In this document: one piece after another, positions 8,290 to 17,138 of the stretch
Position numbering within the stretch: position 1 is the first letter of the stretch
How the letters are laid out: each line of letters opens with the position of its first letter
NCBI GenBank assembly: GCA_964472305.1
Contig: CAYYJR010000010.1
Coordinates: 1-64,000, forward strand
Direction: 5' to 3'
Source: CAYYJR01 sp964472305
GTDB lineage: Bacteria; Armatimonadota; Hebobacteria; CAIYQO01
Length of the DNA: 64,000 nt
The notes under the pieces: generated by a model
Database searches by the model: none
Told to the model about the DNA's origin: nothing
Seen by the model: only the letters and a program-made list of their open reading frames with translations
Translations under genes and position numbers: made by a program

Positions 8290-9378
8290 ATGCGATTGGT
8301 CGACATTGCCCGTGATTTGAATATTTCCTATACCGCCGTATCGGTGACATTGAACGGGAAAGCGGATCGGTATGGCATCTCCAAAGCCACACAGGCACGC
8401 ATCCTTGCGTACGCGGAGAAGGTTGGCTACGTCAAGGATCTGGATGCGTCCCACATCGCGAACAGCCGCACCAACCAGGTTGGCATCCTCCTCCCCAGTA
8501 ATCCCAATCACCTCTCCGAAAGTCAACGCACGCTATATTTTCTGTTGCTGCAAATGCTGCACAAGGCCGGCATCGTGCCGATTATTCAGGCAGTAGACCC
8601 GCAAACCTTCCTGCAAGGGGTGCGCAATCTGCTCGGGTGTAAAGTCAACGATGTGATCGCGGTGGGCAACCAGGTCATCACCCTGTGCTTAAACGTCCAC
8701 CCCTTTGCCACGCTGATGCGCAATCGACGCTTATATCTTGTCGATTTTGTCTTCGGCGTTCAGCGCGTCAATGAGAAGGTGTTTAAACATTGCTACCGCA
8801 TTGGCTTTGACCGGCATAGTGCGCTTCATGAAGTGCTCGGTCATCTTCGCGACGCCGGTCACCGTGTCATCGCCATCCCGGAATATCTGCGCACGCGCCA
8901 GTTCGGCGAGTTGACCGGTGAGGAGCAAACTGTCACACTGTTGCCGATCTATGAGACCGCTGCGTCACCACAGTCCACATCGTATCAGGAGGGCAGCCGT
9001 CTGCTGCCGCAAGTGATTACGCTGATGCAGGATCACGATTGCACGGCGGTTATGATGTCCGGCGACGCGAAGGCCATAGGGTTGATCTACGCGCTGACCA
9101 ATGCCGGTATCCGCGTGCCCGAAGACATTTCCCTGGTGGGATTCGAAGGCATCGTCTCGGCAGAATACGCCTGCGTGCCGTTGACCACGGTCGAGATTCC
9201 CACCCAGCAAATCATCAAGGTCGTGCAGCGCCTGCTCGTCTCTTCCCGTGATGAAAGCGACAAGCCGGCGCAGATGGAATACATCCTCCCCTGCACCTTC
9301 GTCAAGCGCAAGTCACTGGGCACGGTTCTCAAAGTGGCCAGGCGCGGTTGGCAAAAAGAGGTTTCGCAGCCAGCTTAA
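8290..9378 (+). CDS. LacI/GalR-family transcriptional regulator
   Basis: The 362-residue protein has the LacI-type helix-turn-helix at its very N-terminus (LVDIARDLNISYTAVSVTLN), followed by the ISKATQARILAYAEKVGY segment and the hinge (about residues 48-58). A periplasmic-binding-protein-like effector domain follows, with the typical VGILLP opening strand and ISLVGFEG near residue 283. Family members repress sugar genes by binding short palindromes with a central CG, and are released by a sugar-derived effector. The ATG at 8290 has AGAAAGGAG upstream. It is the only such regulator in the window, and ten palindromes of the expected type surround it, so it is the likely repressor of the locus. 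The effector is unknown; a galacturonide or rhamnose derivative is a guess from the enzymes. Confidence 0.93.
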   Translation: MRLVDIARDLNISYTAVSVTLNGKADRYGISKATQARILAYAEKVGYVKDLDASHIANSRTNQVGILLPSNPNHLSESQRTLYFLLLQMLHKAGIVPIIQAVDPQTFLQGVRNLLGCKVNDVIAVGNQVITLCLNVHPFATLMRNRRLYLVDFVFGVQRVNEKVFKHCYRIGFDRHSALHEVLGHLRDAGHRVIAIPEYLRTRQFGELTGEEQTVTLLPIYETAASPQSTSYQEGSRLLPQVITLMQDHDCTAVMMSGDAKAIGLIYALTNAGIRVPEDISLVGFEGIVSAEYACVPLTTVEIPTQQIIKVVQRLLVSSRDESDKPAQMEYILPCTFVKRKSLGTVLKVARRGWQKEVSQPA

Positions 9379-9399
9379 CGTGGATGGATAGCGTGTTCC

Positions 9400-9425
9400 G
9401 GGTAACGGAAGATGATTCGTTACCC
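9400..9425 (+). terminator. hairpin after the lacI-type gene
   Basis: An eight-base stem GGGTAACG (9400-9407) and CGTTACCC (9418-9425) starts 21 bases after the regulator stop codon. There is no U-tract, so termination is possible but unproven. The 3' base of the stem is shared with the operator copy at 9425. Confidence 0.4.
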
Positions 9426-9438
9426 TGATACGCATCAT
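9425..9438. promoter_or_regulatory. auxiliary LacI-type operator
   Basis: The sequence CTGATACGCATCAT matches 13 of 14 positions of the palindrome found at the surrounding promoters. It is not next to an obvious promoter. Its centre is 200 bases upstream of the centre of the operator at 9625-9638, a distance close to a whole number of helical turns, which would suit repression by DNA looping. Confidence 0.6.
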
Positions 9439-9591
9439 CCTGCCGATACCGCAATCCCGCGAACACCCGGAGGAGATCATTCATCTTGATGATGCTCCGG
9501 TTACAGTCAGATGATTCACCGTCGAATCACGGCACAAACGCTGTCTGTTCTACGGGGGACACCGGTAATTCTTAAGATTTGGTTAAGGCTA

Positions 9592-9638
9592 TTGACGTAG
9601 GGCAAATTCAATGGTAATATTCATCTGATGCGCATCAG
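9592..9638 (+). promoter_or_regulatory. promoter with perfect LacI-type operator, prepilin-like pair
   Basis: A -35 TTGACG (9592-9597) and -10 TAATAT (9615-9620) are 17 bases apart. They are followed after four bases by the perfect palindrome CTGATGCGCATCAG (9625-9638), which covers the expected transcription start. The transcript leader to the first gene is about 125 bases. The rest of the 9379-9752 interval shows no gene. Confidence 0.88.
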
Positions 9639-9752
9639 GATAGCGAGGCTGTTTTGCCATACGCCTTCCAGTCCCCCAGGACGGCAGTGACGATAGTAGA
9701 GATGTAATCGCGGAAGGGGGGAGCGTCTATCATTTTATGAAAGGAGGACACT

Positions 9753-11078
9753 ATGCAGGAGGAAAGAATTAAATATCGCGGATTTACTTTAATCGAATTA
9801 CTCGTGGTGATCGCGATTATTGCGATCCTGGCGGCGATCCTGTTCCCCGTCTTCTCCAAGGCAATGGAGAAGGCCAACCAGAGCACCTGCCTGTCAAACC
9901 AGCGGCAACTGGCCATCAGCATTCTGGCGTTCGCCCAGGATAACGATGAGATGCTGCCGACTCCGCTGGAGTGGGTCAATGCTACCGGACTGAGCGCAGA
10001 TCCCAAAATCTTCAACTGTCCCACCAGCTCGTTGCGCGGCACGCCCGGCCAGCCGGATTACGGCTACAACGCAAAGCTGTGTGACACGACAGGCACGACC
10101 GGCGTCGCGCTGGCACGCCTGCCCCTCGGCGCCATCACCTATCCGGACCAGGTGGCCGTCACCTGTGACATCTCGAAAGCATTGGCCTCCGGCACGTTCC
10201 AAGGCGCCTATGCGCTGATGTCGTTATCCACGGAAGCCGACAAACGCCATAGGGGCGGCTTTATCCTCTCGTTCATGGACGGCCACGTGCAATATATTCA
10301 ATCACTGATCGCAGCGGTCGGCATGACGTTTGACAGCTACGGGTTAGCGGCGACCGCATCCGGCACGGTGAACATGGCGGACTACACCACCGCCGCCGAC
10401 GCGCAAACCGCGATGAATGCCATCGGGCTCGTGGGCAATACGCTCGCTCCGATCAGCGGAGGCACACTCTCCGGCGGCGTGTATTCGGCACCCAGCAGCA
10501 TCGCATACAGCGGCGGCAGCAGTGCGAATGGATTGGCCTTGCTGATCGAGTGCACGGGAGGCCTGCAGATTACCGCGGGGAAGTGCATGGACCCGGCGCC
10601 ATCCGGCAACCTCGATGCGCTGCATAACCAGCAAAACTGGGTGCGGCTGTTGCCGGCCAGCAACCAGGTCGGATTCGGCTGGTACAGCAACGAATTTCTG
10701 GATTTGACCGGAGCGCCTACCACGACCATCCAGACGAACATCAGCGCGTTGTACGTGGGCCAGCTTGTCGATTTCCCCGCGGCGAGTAAATACCGGATTC
10801 TGATCAAGCTCGGTCCGGCTACGTCGAATGCGGTTCCCAACAACGCCGGCGGCAGCTACCTGACGGATGGCACCAATAAGCTCTATTCCCGAGACTTCAG
10901 TTGCATCGTCACCAATCTCGCGACGGGAGCGCAGGTAGCCTATACTAAACCACTGGCGCTGAATAGTAACACTACCTATGCGTTTGCATTGCAATCGCCC
11001 AATCGACAGACTGTTTTGCCCAATTTCTTAAGTGAACAGCCGATTCCCGGCATCACGAAAATCGCTTTTAGCCTGTAG
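9753..11078 (+). CDS. prepilin-type H-X9-DG surface protein with long C-terminal domain
   Basis: The 441-residue protein starts with a type IV prepilin signal: a short basic leader, then G-FTLIELLVVIAIIAILAAI, cleaved after Gly by prepilin peptidase, with Glu at mature position 5. The body carries the H-X9-DG motif (HRGGFILSFMDG, about residue 165), known from prepilin-like proteins of Planctomycetota and relatives. Such proteins are usually 250-350 residues. Here about 250 extra residues rich in Gly, Ser, Thr and Asn follow, with no recognised domain; a ligand-binding beta-domain is possible. The start has AAGGAGG at ideal spacing. It is controlled by the perfect operator upstream and precedes a second protein of the same kind. 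Confidence 0.85.
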   Translation: MQEERIKYRGFTLIELLVVIAIIAILAAILFPVFSKAMEKANQSTCLSNQRQLAISILAFAQDNDEMLPTPLEWVNATGLSADPKIFNCPTSSLRGTPGQPDYGYNAKLCDTTGTTGVALARLPLGAITYPDQVAVTCDISKALASGTFQGAYALMSLSTEADKRHRGGFILSFMDGHVQYIQSLIAAVGMTFDSYGLAATASGTVNMADYTTAADAQTAMNAIGLVGNTLAPISGGTLSGGVYSAPSSIAYSGGSSANGLALLIECTGGLQITAGKCMDPAPSGNLDALHNQQNWVRLLPASNQVGFGWYSNEFLDLTGAPTTTIQTNISALYVGQLVDFPAASKYRILIKLGPATSNAVPNNAGGSYLTDGTNKLYSRDFSCIVTNLATGAQVAYTKPLALNSNTTYAFALQSPNRQTVLPNFLSEQPIPGITKIAFSL

Positions 11079-11173
11079 CGTGCGGGGAATGCGCGTGCCA
11101 GGAATGCACGGAGAAGCCGTCGCATCGGATGGCAGCGCAACCCGGCAGTCTGATTTTATGAAAGGAGCACGCG

Positions 11174-12772
11174 ATGTCGATGACATCATTTACATTTCGC
11201 AAACGACAGGGGTTCACCCTGATCGAGTTGCTGGTTGTGATCGCCATCATCGCCTTGCTGGCGGCCATTCTCTTCCCGGTCTTTGCGAAGGTGCGCGAGA
11301 AGGGACGGCAGACCGCCTGTATCAATAACCTGCGGCAGATGGTCATCGCCCTGCGCATATATGCCCAGGATAACGAGCAGTATTTCCCGGACACGGCCGC
11401 TGCCTGGGGCGCGCTGAACCTGCCGCCCGGCACGTTGCGCTGTCCCACCTACAAAAAAGAGCCGAACGGGTATGGCTACAATAAGTCATTGGAAGGCAAG
11501 ACGACGATATCCATCGAGACGTATGTCCAACCTCAGTTCTGCGTCTGTTTCGTCGACGCCGTTGCCAACATTGTCGCCAATCCCAATTCGGAAGTCGACT
11601 ATCGTCATAATGACAAAACCAGTGTCGCCTTTCTGGATGGCCATGTGGGATCATTTAAACCGGTACCCAATATGACCTATGGGGCGAATCCCAAGGCAGG
11701 CGCCGTCTCCGTCGGGCTGGCGACGTTCGACGACCAGCCGGCTGAAAACGCGCCGCGTCTTTCGTTCTGCTACCGTCCGATTACCGGCCAAAGCGCTCGA
11801 GCAGGAACTTACCTGGGCGCGGCCGATAGATATACCAGTGGTTCCGGCAGCGGCTATTGTCAAAAATGGCCGTCAACCTGGACCAGTTCCGATAACATCA
11901 ACTGCCAGCAGGGGTATACCGTCAATTGCCGCACAACCTGGGGAAAGATGATGGCCCGCGGCGATATCGGGGCATCCGGCTCAAACAACGTCAATGGCTG
12001 CGGCATCGTCGGCGCGAACTTTCCGACGACTCCCGCCAGTATGTATAGCGACGGCATGTTCGCCATGGTCTATATCGCGGACTCCAGCATGAACTTTTCG
12101 CGCATGAACGCGACCACCGATGCCATGTGGGATAACACTGCCACCGAGATGAACATCAAGCGCTCGCTTCCCGCCGCCGCGACCTCCGGTTGTGGCTATT
12201 GGGGACTGTCCTTCCAGGATTTGCGGGTCATGTATCTCGGTATGCGAGGAACGAGCGGCGGCGGCGATGGCGCAGCCGCCTTGCCCGCCCAGTGCGACCC
12301 TCCCGGCTGGATCGCGATCAAGTCTTCCACCGGCGGCTATATCGCCAAGCTGTCATTCTCGGTGGTGGGCGGCGATACGCAGATTCTCTTGAACGACACT
12401 GTCGCCTACTCGACATCAGGGACCAAAAGCGTCGCCTATACGTATACCTCGAGCGGCAACACCAGCGTTTTGAATTCCACCCTCAGCGCCGTGGATAACG
12501 CCATCGGCGGCAAATTGAACTCCACCGGTCTTGGCATGACGCTTTCAATGGAATGCGTTGACGGCACCGTGAGCGTGACGTTTTCCTCGAAGGACGGGAG
12601 TCTCACCGGAATGGCCAGTGCGCCGGCGGGCGCAGGCTGGGATAAGCCGGCGTTCCTGGAATTTCAGCACCGCACTCCCACCTCCGGTGGCGGCTGCAGC
12701 TTTGCGTTCGGTGTCGCAGCGCCCCCGGACGATGTCAATGCCATCACCTTCCAGTATGCGCCGCCGCAATAA
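11174..12772 (+). CDS. second prepilin-type H-X9-DG surface protein
   Basis: The 532-residue protein has the same N-terminal architecture as its upstream neighbour: RQGFTLIELLVVIAIIALLA, then a pilin-like helix and HNDKTSVAFLDG (H-X9-DG, about residue 140). A distinct C-terminal part of about 370 residues follows, rich in Ser, Gly, Asn and Cys. Segments such as WIAIKSS and AKLSFSVVGGDTQILL suggest a beta-sandwich or lectin-like module. The two C-terminal domains are not obviously alike, so this is not a simple tandem duplication. The start has AAAGGAG upstream. Cell-surface display through a pilus-like assembly is inferred from the signal; no assembly genes lie in the window. Confidence 0.82.
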   Translation: MSMTSFTFRKRQGFTLIELLVVIAIIALLAAILFPVFAKVREKGRQTACINNLRQMVIALRIYAQDNEQYFPDTAAAWGALNLPPGTLRCPTYKKEPNGYGYNKSLEGKTTISIETYVQPQFCVCFVDAVANIVANPNSEVDYRHNDKTSVAFLDGHVGSFKPVPNMTYGANPKAGAVSVGLATFDDQPAENAPRLSFCYRPITGQSARAGTYLGAADRYTSGSGSGYCQKWPSTWTSSDNINCQQGYTVNCRTTWGKMMARGDIGASGSNNVNGCGIVGANFPTTPASMYSDGMFAMVYIADSSMNFSRMNATTDAMWDNTATEMNIKRSLPAAATSGCGYWGLSFQDLRVMYLGMRGTSGGGDGAAALPAQCDPPGWIAIKSSTGGYIAKLSFSVVGGDTQILLNDTVAYSTSGTKSVAYTYTSSGNTSVLNSTLSAVDNAIGGKLNSTGLGMTLSMECVDGTVSVTFSSKDGSLTGMASAPAGAGWDKPAFLEFQHRTPTSGGGCSFAFGVAAPPDDVNAITFQYAPPQ

Positions 12773-12792
12773 AGGCAGACGAATCCGGTAAA

Positions 12793-12828
12793 CAGTCCGG
12801 AGCCGGTCTCGACACCGGCTCCGGACTG
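12793..12828 (+). terminator. strong hairpin after the prepilin-like pair
   Basis: A perfect 15-base stem (12793-12807 with 12814-12828) encloses a six-base loop, 20 bases after the stop codon. It is GC-rich and lacks a U-tract. It probably ends or stabilises the transcript, though readthrough into the next gene on the same strand is possible. Confidence 0.6.
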
Positions 12829-12881
12829 TGCATATATAGCACTCGGCCGGCGATCCGATCGAGCGATCTGCGAGGTATCCC

Positions 12882-14216
12882 ATGTGTGTGAGCAATGACA
12901 TTGTCGCGCGAGGCTTCGTGATGATCTTGTCCGCCATGCTGGCCAGTACTTCATTTGCGCAGGGACCAGTCGCCTGGACGCCGCCATCACTTCCCGACGG
13001 CAAAACGGTCGTCACCGATATGTCGCCGGCCTTCATCACCCCACCGGCCTGTGCGCCGAAGCCCGCGGAAGCCGGCTACACGGTGGCGACGGCGTCACCA
13101 ACGATCGATTTCCTGTTCTTTCCCGGCCAAACCTATAAGGGCGGGCCGTGGTCGGGCTGGGGCAACGGGTGCGTGTTCGCGGGGAAATATTATTGCGGCA
13201 TCGGCGATCACGGCTTTCATTCACACGTCTTCGAATACGATCCGGCAACCAGGCAGTTGCGCAATCTGCTGGACGTCTCCGCGTTTCTGAAAGTTCCCGA
13301 GGGTGACTATACTCCCGGCAAGCTGCACTCCTTTATCACCCCGGGGAAAGATGGCCGGCTCTATTTCGCTACCACGCGGAGCAACCCGCGCGCGGATTCC
13401 GTGGAACACCGCTATGTCGGCGACTGGCTACTGCGACTCGACCCGGCAACCGGCCGTGCGGAGATTCTCGGGCACGGCGTGGGCGGGGCGTTAAGCTGGC
13501 CGGCTGGCCTGCTCGATCCGCAGCGGTTGATCTTTTATGGCGGCGCCCAGCAGGATCTGACCTTCCTGGCTTACGACACGCAAACGAAGCGCGTGCGTTA
13601 CCTTAGCGCGCCGAACGAAGGACCCAGCCGCGTGCTGCTCTTCTCGAAAACGACAGGTCGGGTCTATTATCGGACGCATGAAGTGAAAGATGGCCCGCTC
13701 CGCCGGTATGATCCGGCTACGAATACGGTAACGGCTATTACGTCCGGACTCGATCCGCGCTGCGCCAGCGCGGAAACGCCGCAAGGATTCATTTATGCCA
13801 TCGACTGGGCAGGGAAGCTCTGGCGCTTCGATGTCAACACTGAGCAAAGCGAAGAGATCGCTTACGCGCCCATCGGTAAGCTGACGTATACCGCTTCGCT
13901 GGCCGTCGATCCCACCGGGCGCTACCTGTATTATAACTGTGGTTCGCATGGAGGCACAAAGGATGAAGGCACGCCCATGGTGCAGTTCGACACGATGACA
14001 CGGAGGAAAAAGGTCATCGCCTTCCTCACGCCGTTCTACCCGGAGACATATGGGTATACTTGCGACGGCACCTATAGCATGGTCATTTCGGATGATGGCG
14101 CAACGCTCTTTACCACGTGGAATGGCAGTCGGAAGGGAGCGAAAGGCTTCGATGTCGTCGCAATGACGGCGATCCATATTCCGAAATCCGAACGACCATC
14201 GCTCTCCACACCGTGA
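12882..14216 (+). CDS. secreted beta-propeller protein, paralogue of 32776-34122
   Basis: The 444-residue protein has an N-terminal signal-like segment (FVMILSAMLASTSFAQG) and then a repeat-rich body with propeller blades such as DWLLRLDPATGRAEIL, FEYDPATRQLRNLL and RYDPATNTVTAI. It is clearly homologous to the protein at 32776-34122: shared segments include the PG-x-WSGWG-G motif near residue 85, RLIFYGG, and RYLYYxxGSHGG near residue 345. No enzyme family was recognised. Lactonases and lyases of the propeller class are possible, as is a binding protein. GAGG precedes the ATG. It lies downstream of the operator-controlled prepilin pair, so it may be partly cotranscribed with them. Confidence 0.65.
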   Translation: MCVSNDIVARGFVMILSAMLASTSFAQGPVAWTPPSLPDGKTVVTDMSPAFITPPACAPKPAEAGYTVATASPTIDFLFFPGQTYKGGPWSGWGNGCVFAGKYYCGIGDHGFHSHVFEYDPATRQLRNLLDVSAFLKVPEGDYTPGKLHSFITPGKDGRLYFATTRSNPRADSVEHRYVGDWLLRLDPATGRAEILGHGVGGALSWPAGLLDPQRLIFYGGAQQDLTFLAYDTQTKRVRYLSAPNEGPSRVLLFSKTTGRVYYRTHEVKDGPLRRYDPATNTVTAITSGLDPRCASAETPQGFIYAIDWAGKLWRFDVNTEQSEEIAYAPIGKLTYTASLAVDPTGRYLYYNCGSHGGTKDEGTPMVQFDTMTRRKKVIAFLTPFYPETYGYTCDGTYSMVISDDGATLFTTWNGSRKGAKGFDVVAMTAIHIPKSERPSLSTP

Positions 14217-14267
14217 AAATAACAGCGGCGCCGTGCGTGCTTCCCATCGCCGGCATGGCAAATCCGC

Positions 14268-14318
14268 TTGACATGTCGAGTTTCCGTTTGTTATGATCTC
14301 CTATCTAATGCGTGTTAG
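14268..14318 (+). promoter_or_regulatory. promoter with diverged LacI-type operator, unit 14387-16801
   Basis: A -35 TTGACA (14268-14273) and -10 TATGAT (14292-14297) are 18 bases apart. Seven bases later comes CTAATGCGTGTTAG (14305-14318), within the longer palindrome ATCTAA...TTAGAT. It keeps the central CG and position of the other operators but differs at several bases, so it may be a weaker site or one for a related repressor. Confidence 0.65.
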
Positions 14319-14386
14319 ATAGCTGACTGTCCGGGCGGCAGTCACCAGCACCGAGCAGCAGCGGCACGAGAGTGAGGGCACTATCC

Positions 14387-16801
14387 ATGCAGACCGCAAT
14401 GCCGATCCATTTCTGGATCGATGAAAGCGCGGGGATCGACCGCGCGAGTGAACCGGTGCTGAGCGGAACACCGCTGTCGCGCGGTGCGCTATACGGCGCC
14501 GGGTGGTTTACGCTCAGTCGAGACGATGGCGCGTCTTTTCTCATGGAAGGCACGCCGGCGGCCTACTGGCCGGACGGCTCGGTGAAATGGCTGCACCTGT
14601 GCGGCGCCGTCGACCTTCGCGGCGGACAACGCAACCGTTTTACCCTCTCTCCTGCCCCATCCCCCCAAACGACAGGCCTGCAGACAACAGCAGCACACGG
14701 CGGTGTCACCGTCACCGGCGGCGCGCTCACCGTGCGCATGACCGCCGATCCAGCGGATGTGTTGCACGTCACGGATGCCGACGGCGCGTCGCTGCTTGCG
14801 GCGCCGGGCCTGTCGGCATCGCTGCGCCTGTGCGATCCCGAGCGCGCCATGCGTCCCGCGATCGCGTGGACCTTCGCACCGGCGGAAGTCGGCGTCGTCG
14901 TGCGCTCCGCCCATCGCGTCGTGCTGCGCCTGCCCGGCCAGTTCGTCGAGGGCGACCGCGTGGTCGCGGAACTGGTGCTCTTCGTGGAGGTATTGCGCGA
15001 CGCGCGGCAGCTTCGCCTGGAACCGGTTTTCATCTACCTGGGCGATCCCGACCGCGACCTGGTTGCCGGGCTTACGCTTACCGTGCACAGCCCTTTGACC
15101 GGCGACGACACGCGTTACGGCTTCGCCAACGATCGTGGTCCGGGCTGCTGGGACGTGCTGCAGCCGTATGAAGGCGGACCGCGCTGGCCGCAGGCGCGGC
15201 AAGTGCAGCTTGGTTCAACCTTTTTTCGCACGGAGAAGCGCACCTGCGACGATGCGTCCTGGACCAAAGCGACGGAGGGGCAGCGTTCACAGGGTTGGTG
15301 CCATCTGGCCAATGCGCGCGGAGGCATCACCGCCGCGCTGCGCTACTGCTGGCAGGAGTATCCGCATTCCCTGGCGATCAACACCGAACACGGGGACCTT
15401 ACCTTCGGCCTGGTTCCGCCCGAGACGGAACCGCTCGACCTGCGCCGTTATTCGCCGACTATCTGGGGCAGAGCCGTCTACGAATACGGCGAGACGGGCA
15501 CACCCTTCCCGCAGCAGTGGAAAGGCGCCCTCGGCATCGCCAAAGCGAGCGAGTTGCTGCTGCATTTTCATCCGGCCGATGACAACAGCGCGGCGGCGGT
15601 GGGACTGGCTTTCGCCCATCCCGCGCGCCTGATTACCGATCCCGACGACCTGTGCGCCGGCGGCGCCCTCGGTCCCATCGCTCCCGCGCAGCCCGAAACG
15701 GCGGTGGAGCAGCAACTCTGTCACCTGGCCGACTTCCTGATGCAGGAGCGCGAGGTGCGCGGCTGGTACGGGCTGATGCATTATGGCGACGTGCAGATGT
15801 CGTATTATCGCGAATGGGATCGCTGGGGTTACGATCATGGCGGGTATGCCTGGATGAACACCGAAAGCCTGCCCGACCTGGGGCTGTGGCTGACGGCGCT
15901 GCGGCATGGACGGACCGACTGGCTGGAAGCCGCCATTACGATGACCCGGCACAACCGCGACATCGACATGTATCATCGCGGTAACTTTCGCGGCACCGGC
16001 ACCCGTCACAACGTCAATCATTGGGGATGCGGCGACAAGGAATGGCGCGTGAGCATGCCGCTGGTGAAGCGGCTGCACTACTACCTGACCGGCGACCCGT
16101 GGACGCGCGAAGTCATCCTGAACACGGTGGAGGTATATCAAAGTTACGACCGCACCAGCAACACCGCGCCGTCGATGAGTTCGGCGCTGACCGGCTTGCT
16201 GGTGAAACACGAGTTGACCGGCGACACGGCGGATTTGCAGGCGCTACGCAATATCGCGGATGTCTACGCGCGGGCGGTGCGCGAAGACGGGCATTTCGTG
16301 AAATCGCTGCACGTCAACATTGCCACCGGCGAGGGTGAGCCCATCGCGGATGACACGACCATGGACGGCAGCTACTTCTTCCTCTACACCTTCGGCGCCC
16401 AGCATACCTTGATCGAAGTGGCCGATCTGCTCGATCATGCGGAATTGCGGCAGGCTATCCAGCGGCACATCGACCTGTGCCTGGGTTTGATCGGCGAACC
16501 CTCCACCTCGGCGCACCCGCCCAATGTGTTCGGCGCACTGCCGTTCGTCGCCTGCGCCTGGCGCTGGACCGGCGAATCGCGTTACCGCGACGCGCTGGCG
16601 AAAGCGCTGACCAACCCGGTGCCATGGGCGGCGCTGGAAGAGATCGGCGGCGACGGTCCCCTCGATGAACCGCGCCACCTGGCGCTCAATTCCACGCAAC
16701 GCAACAAAATCGTCTGCAGCCTCGGTGATTTGATGCATCAATACCCGTATGCGCTGGCAGCACTGTCGGTGCCGGCTTTTTCGGCAACTGACCAAGGATG
16801 A
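14387..16801 (+). CDS. PL26/YetA-type exo-rhamnogalacturonan lyase candidate
   Basis: The 804-residue protein has a beta-rich N-terminal domain with the motif YWPDGSVKWLHL (about residues 58-69). The D-G-S-V-K-W signature is typical of the RIFT-barrel domain of PcRGLX/YetA-like proteins. A long helical domain follows from about residue 450 (RGWYGLMHYGDVQMSYY, GYAWMNTESLPDLGLWL, NHWGCGDKEW), consistent with the alpha/alpha barrel of that family. Such enzymes release unsaturated galacturonosyl-rhamnose from rhamnogalacturonan I ends. No signal peptide is seen. I prefer the ATG at 14387, with GAGGG upstream, over a GTG at 14372. An operator-promoter precedes it and a hairpin follows. Family call is good; exact substrate is inferred. 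Confidence 0.75.
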   Translation: MQTAMPIHFWIDESAGIDRASEPVLSGTPLSRGALYGAGWFTLSRDDGASFLMEGTPAAYWPDGSVKWLHLCGAVDLRGGQRNRFTLSPAPSPQTTGLQTTAAHGGVTVTGGALTVRMTADPADVLHVTDADGASLLAAPGLSASLRLCDPERAMRPAIAWTFAPAEVGVVVRSAHRVVLRLPGQFVEGDRVVAELVLFVEVLRDARQLRLEPVFIYLGDPDRDLVAGLTLTVHSPLTGDDTRYGFANDRGPGCWDVLQPYEGGPRWPQARQVQLGSTFFRTEKRTCDDASWTKATEGQRSQGWCHLANARGGITAALRYCWQEYPHSLAINTEHGDLTFGLVPPETEPLDLRRYSPTIWGRAVYEYGETGTPFPQQWKGALGIAKASELLLHFHPADDNSAAAVGLAFAHPARLITDPDDLCAGGALGPIAPAQPETAVEQQLCHLADFLMQEREVRGWYGLMHYGDVQMSYYREWDRWGYDHGGYAWMNTESLPDLGLWLTALRHGRTDWLEAAITMTRHNRDIDMYHRGNFRGTGTRHNVNHWGCGDKEWRVSMPLVKRLHYYLTGDPWTREVILNTVEVYQSYDRTSNTAPSMSSALTGLLVKHELTGDTADLQALRNIADVYARAVREDGHFVKSLHVNIATGEGEPIADDTTMDGSYFFLYTFGAQHTLIEVADLLDHAELRQAIQRHIDLCLGLIGEPSTSAHPPNVFGALPFVACAWRWTGESRYRDALAKALTNPVPWAALEEIGGDGPLDEPRHLALNSTQRNKIVCSLGDLMHQYPYALAALSVPAFSATDQG

Positions 16802-16878
16802 GTCGCCTGGTGCATATCTGCCAAATGCGATTCCGCTTTTGCCGGATTCCTGGTGGCCCCGTCGTTGGCAGGACGTGA

Positions 16879-16916
16879 GGTGCAAAACGTGGAAGGCTAT
16901 TCCCACAGTTTGCACC
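16879..16916 (+). terminator. hairpin after the PL26-like gene
   Basis: The arms GGTGCAAA (16879-16886) and TTTGCACC (16909-16916) pair perfectly, with a further GTGG/CCAC pairing inside. It lies about 80 bases after the stop codon and before the next promoter. There is no clear U-tract. Confidence 0.5.
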
Positions 16917-16948
16917 AGGTTTGTGTGCGGTTGATAGTCTGGCGCTAT

Positions 16949-16992
16949 TGACAAGCAATAGAGGGATTGGTACTATTCTGATGCGGATCAGA
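16949..16992 (+). promoter_or_regulatory. promoter with LacI-type operator, transporter candidate
   Basis: A -35 TTGACA (16949-16954) and -10 TACTAT (16972-16977) are 17 bases apart. One base later lies CTGATGCGGATCAG (16979-16992), a complete match to CTGATNCGNATCAG. The leader to the ATG at 17139 is about 155 bases. The remainder of the 16802-17138 interval holds only the preceding hairpin. Confidence 0.87.
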
Positions 16993-17138
16993 TTTTGCAG
17001 AGATGCTGTTCCAACCGGGTTATCGTGTGCGAATCTGGCTCTTCGTTTCTACCGGCTGCAGCGGGCAGCCACCATGATGTTTCCGGTTTCGGCGTATTCT
17101 GTTTACTACACTCCGATGTTGTAAGGTATTGCACGCTG

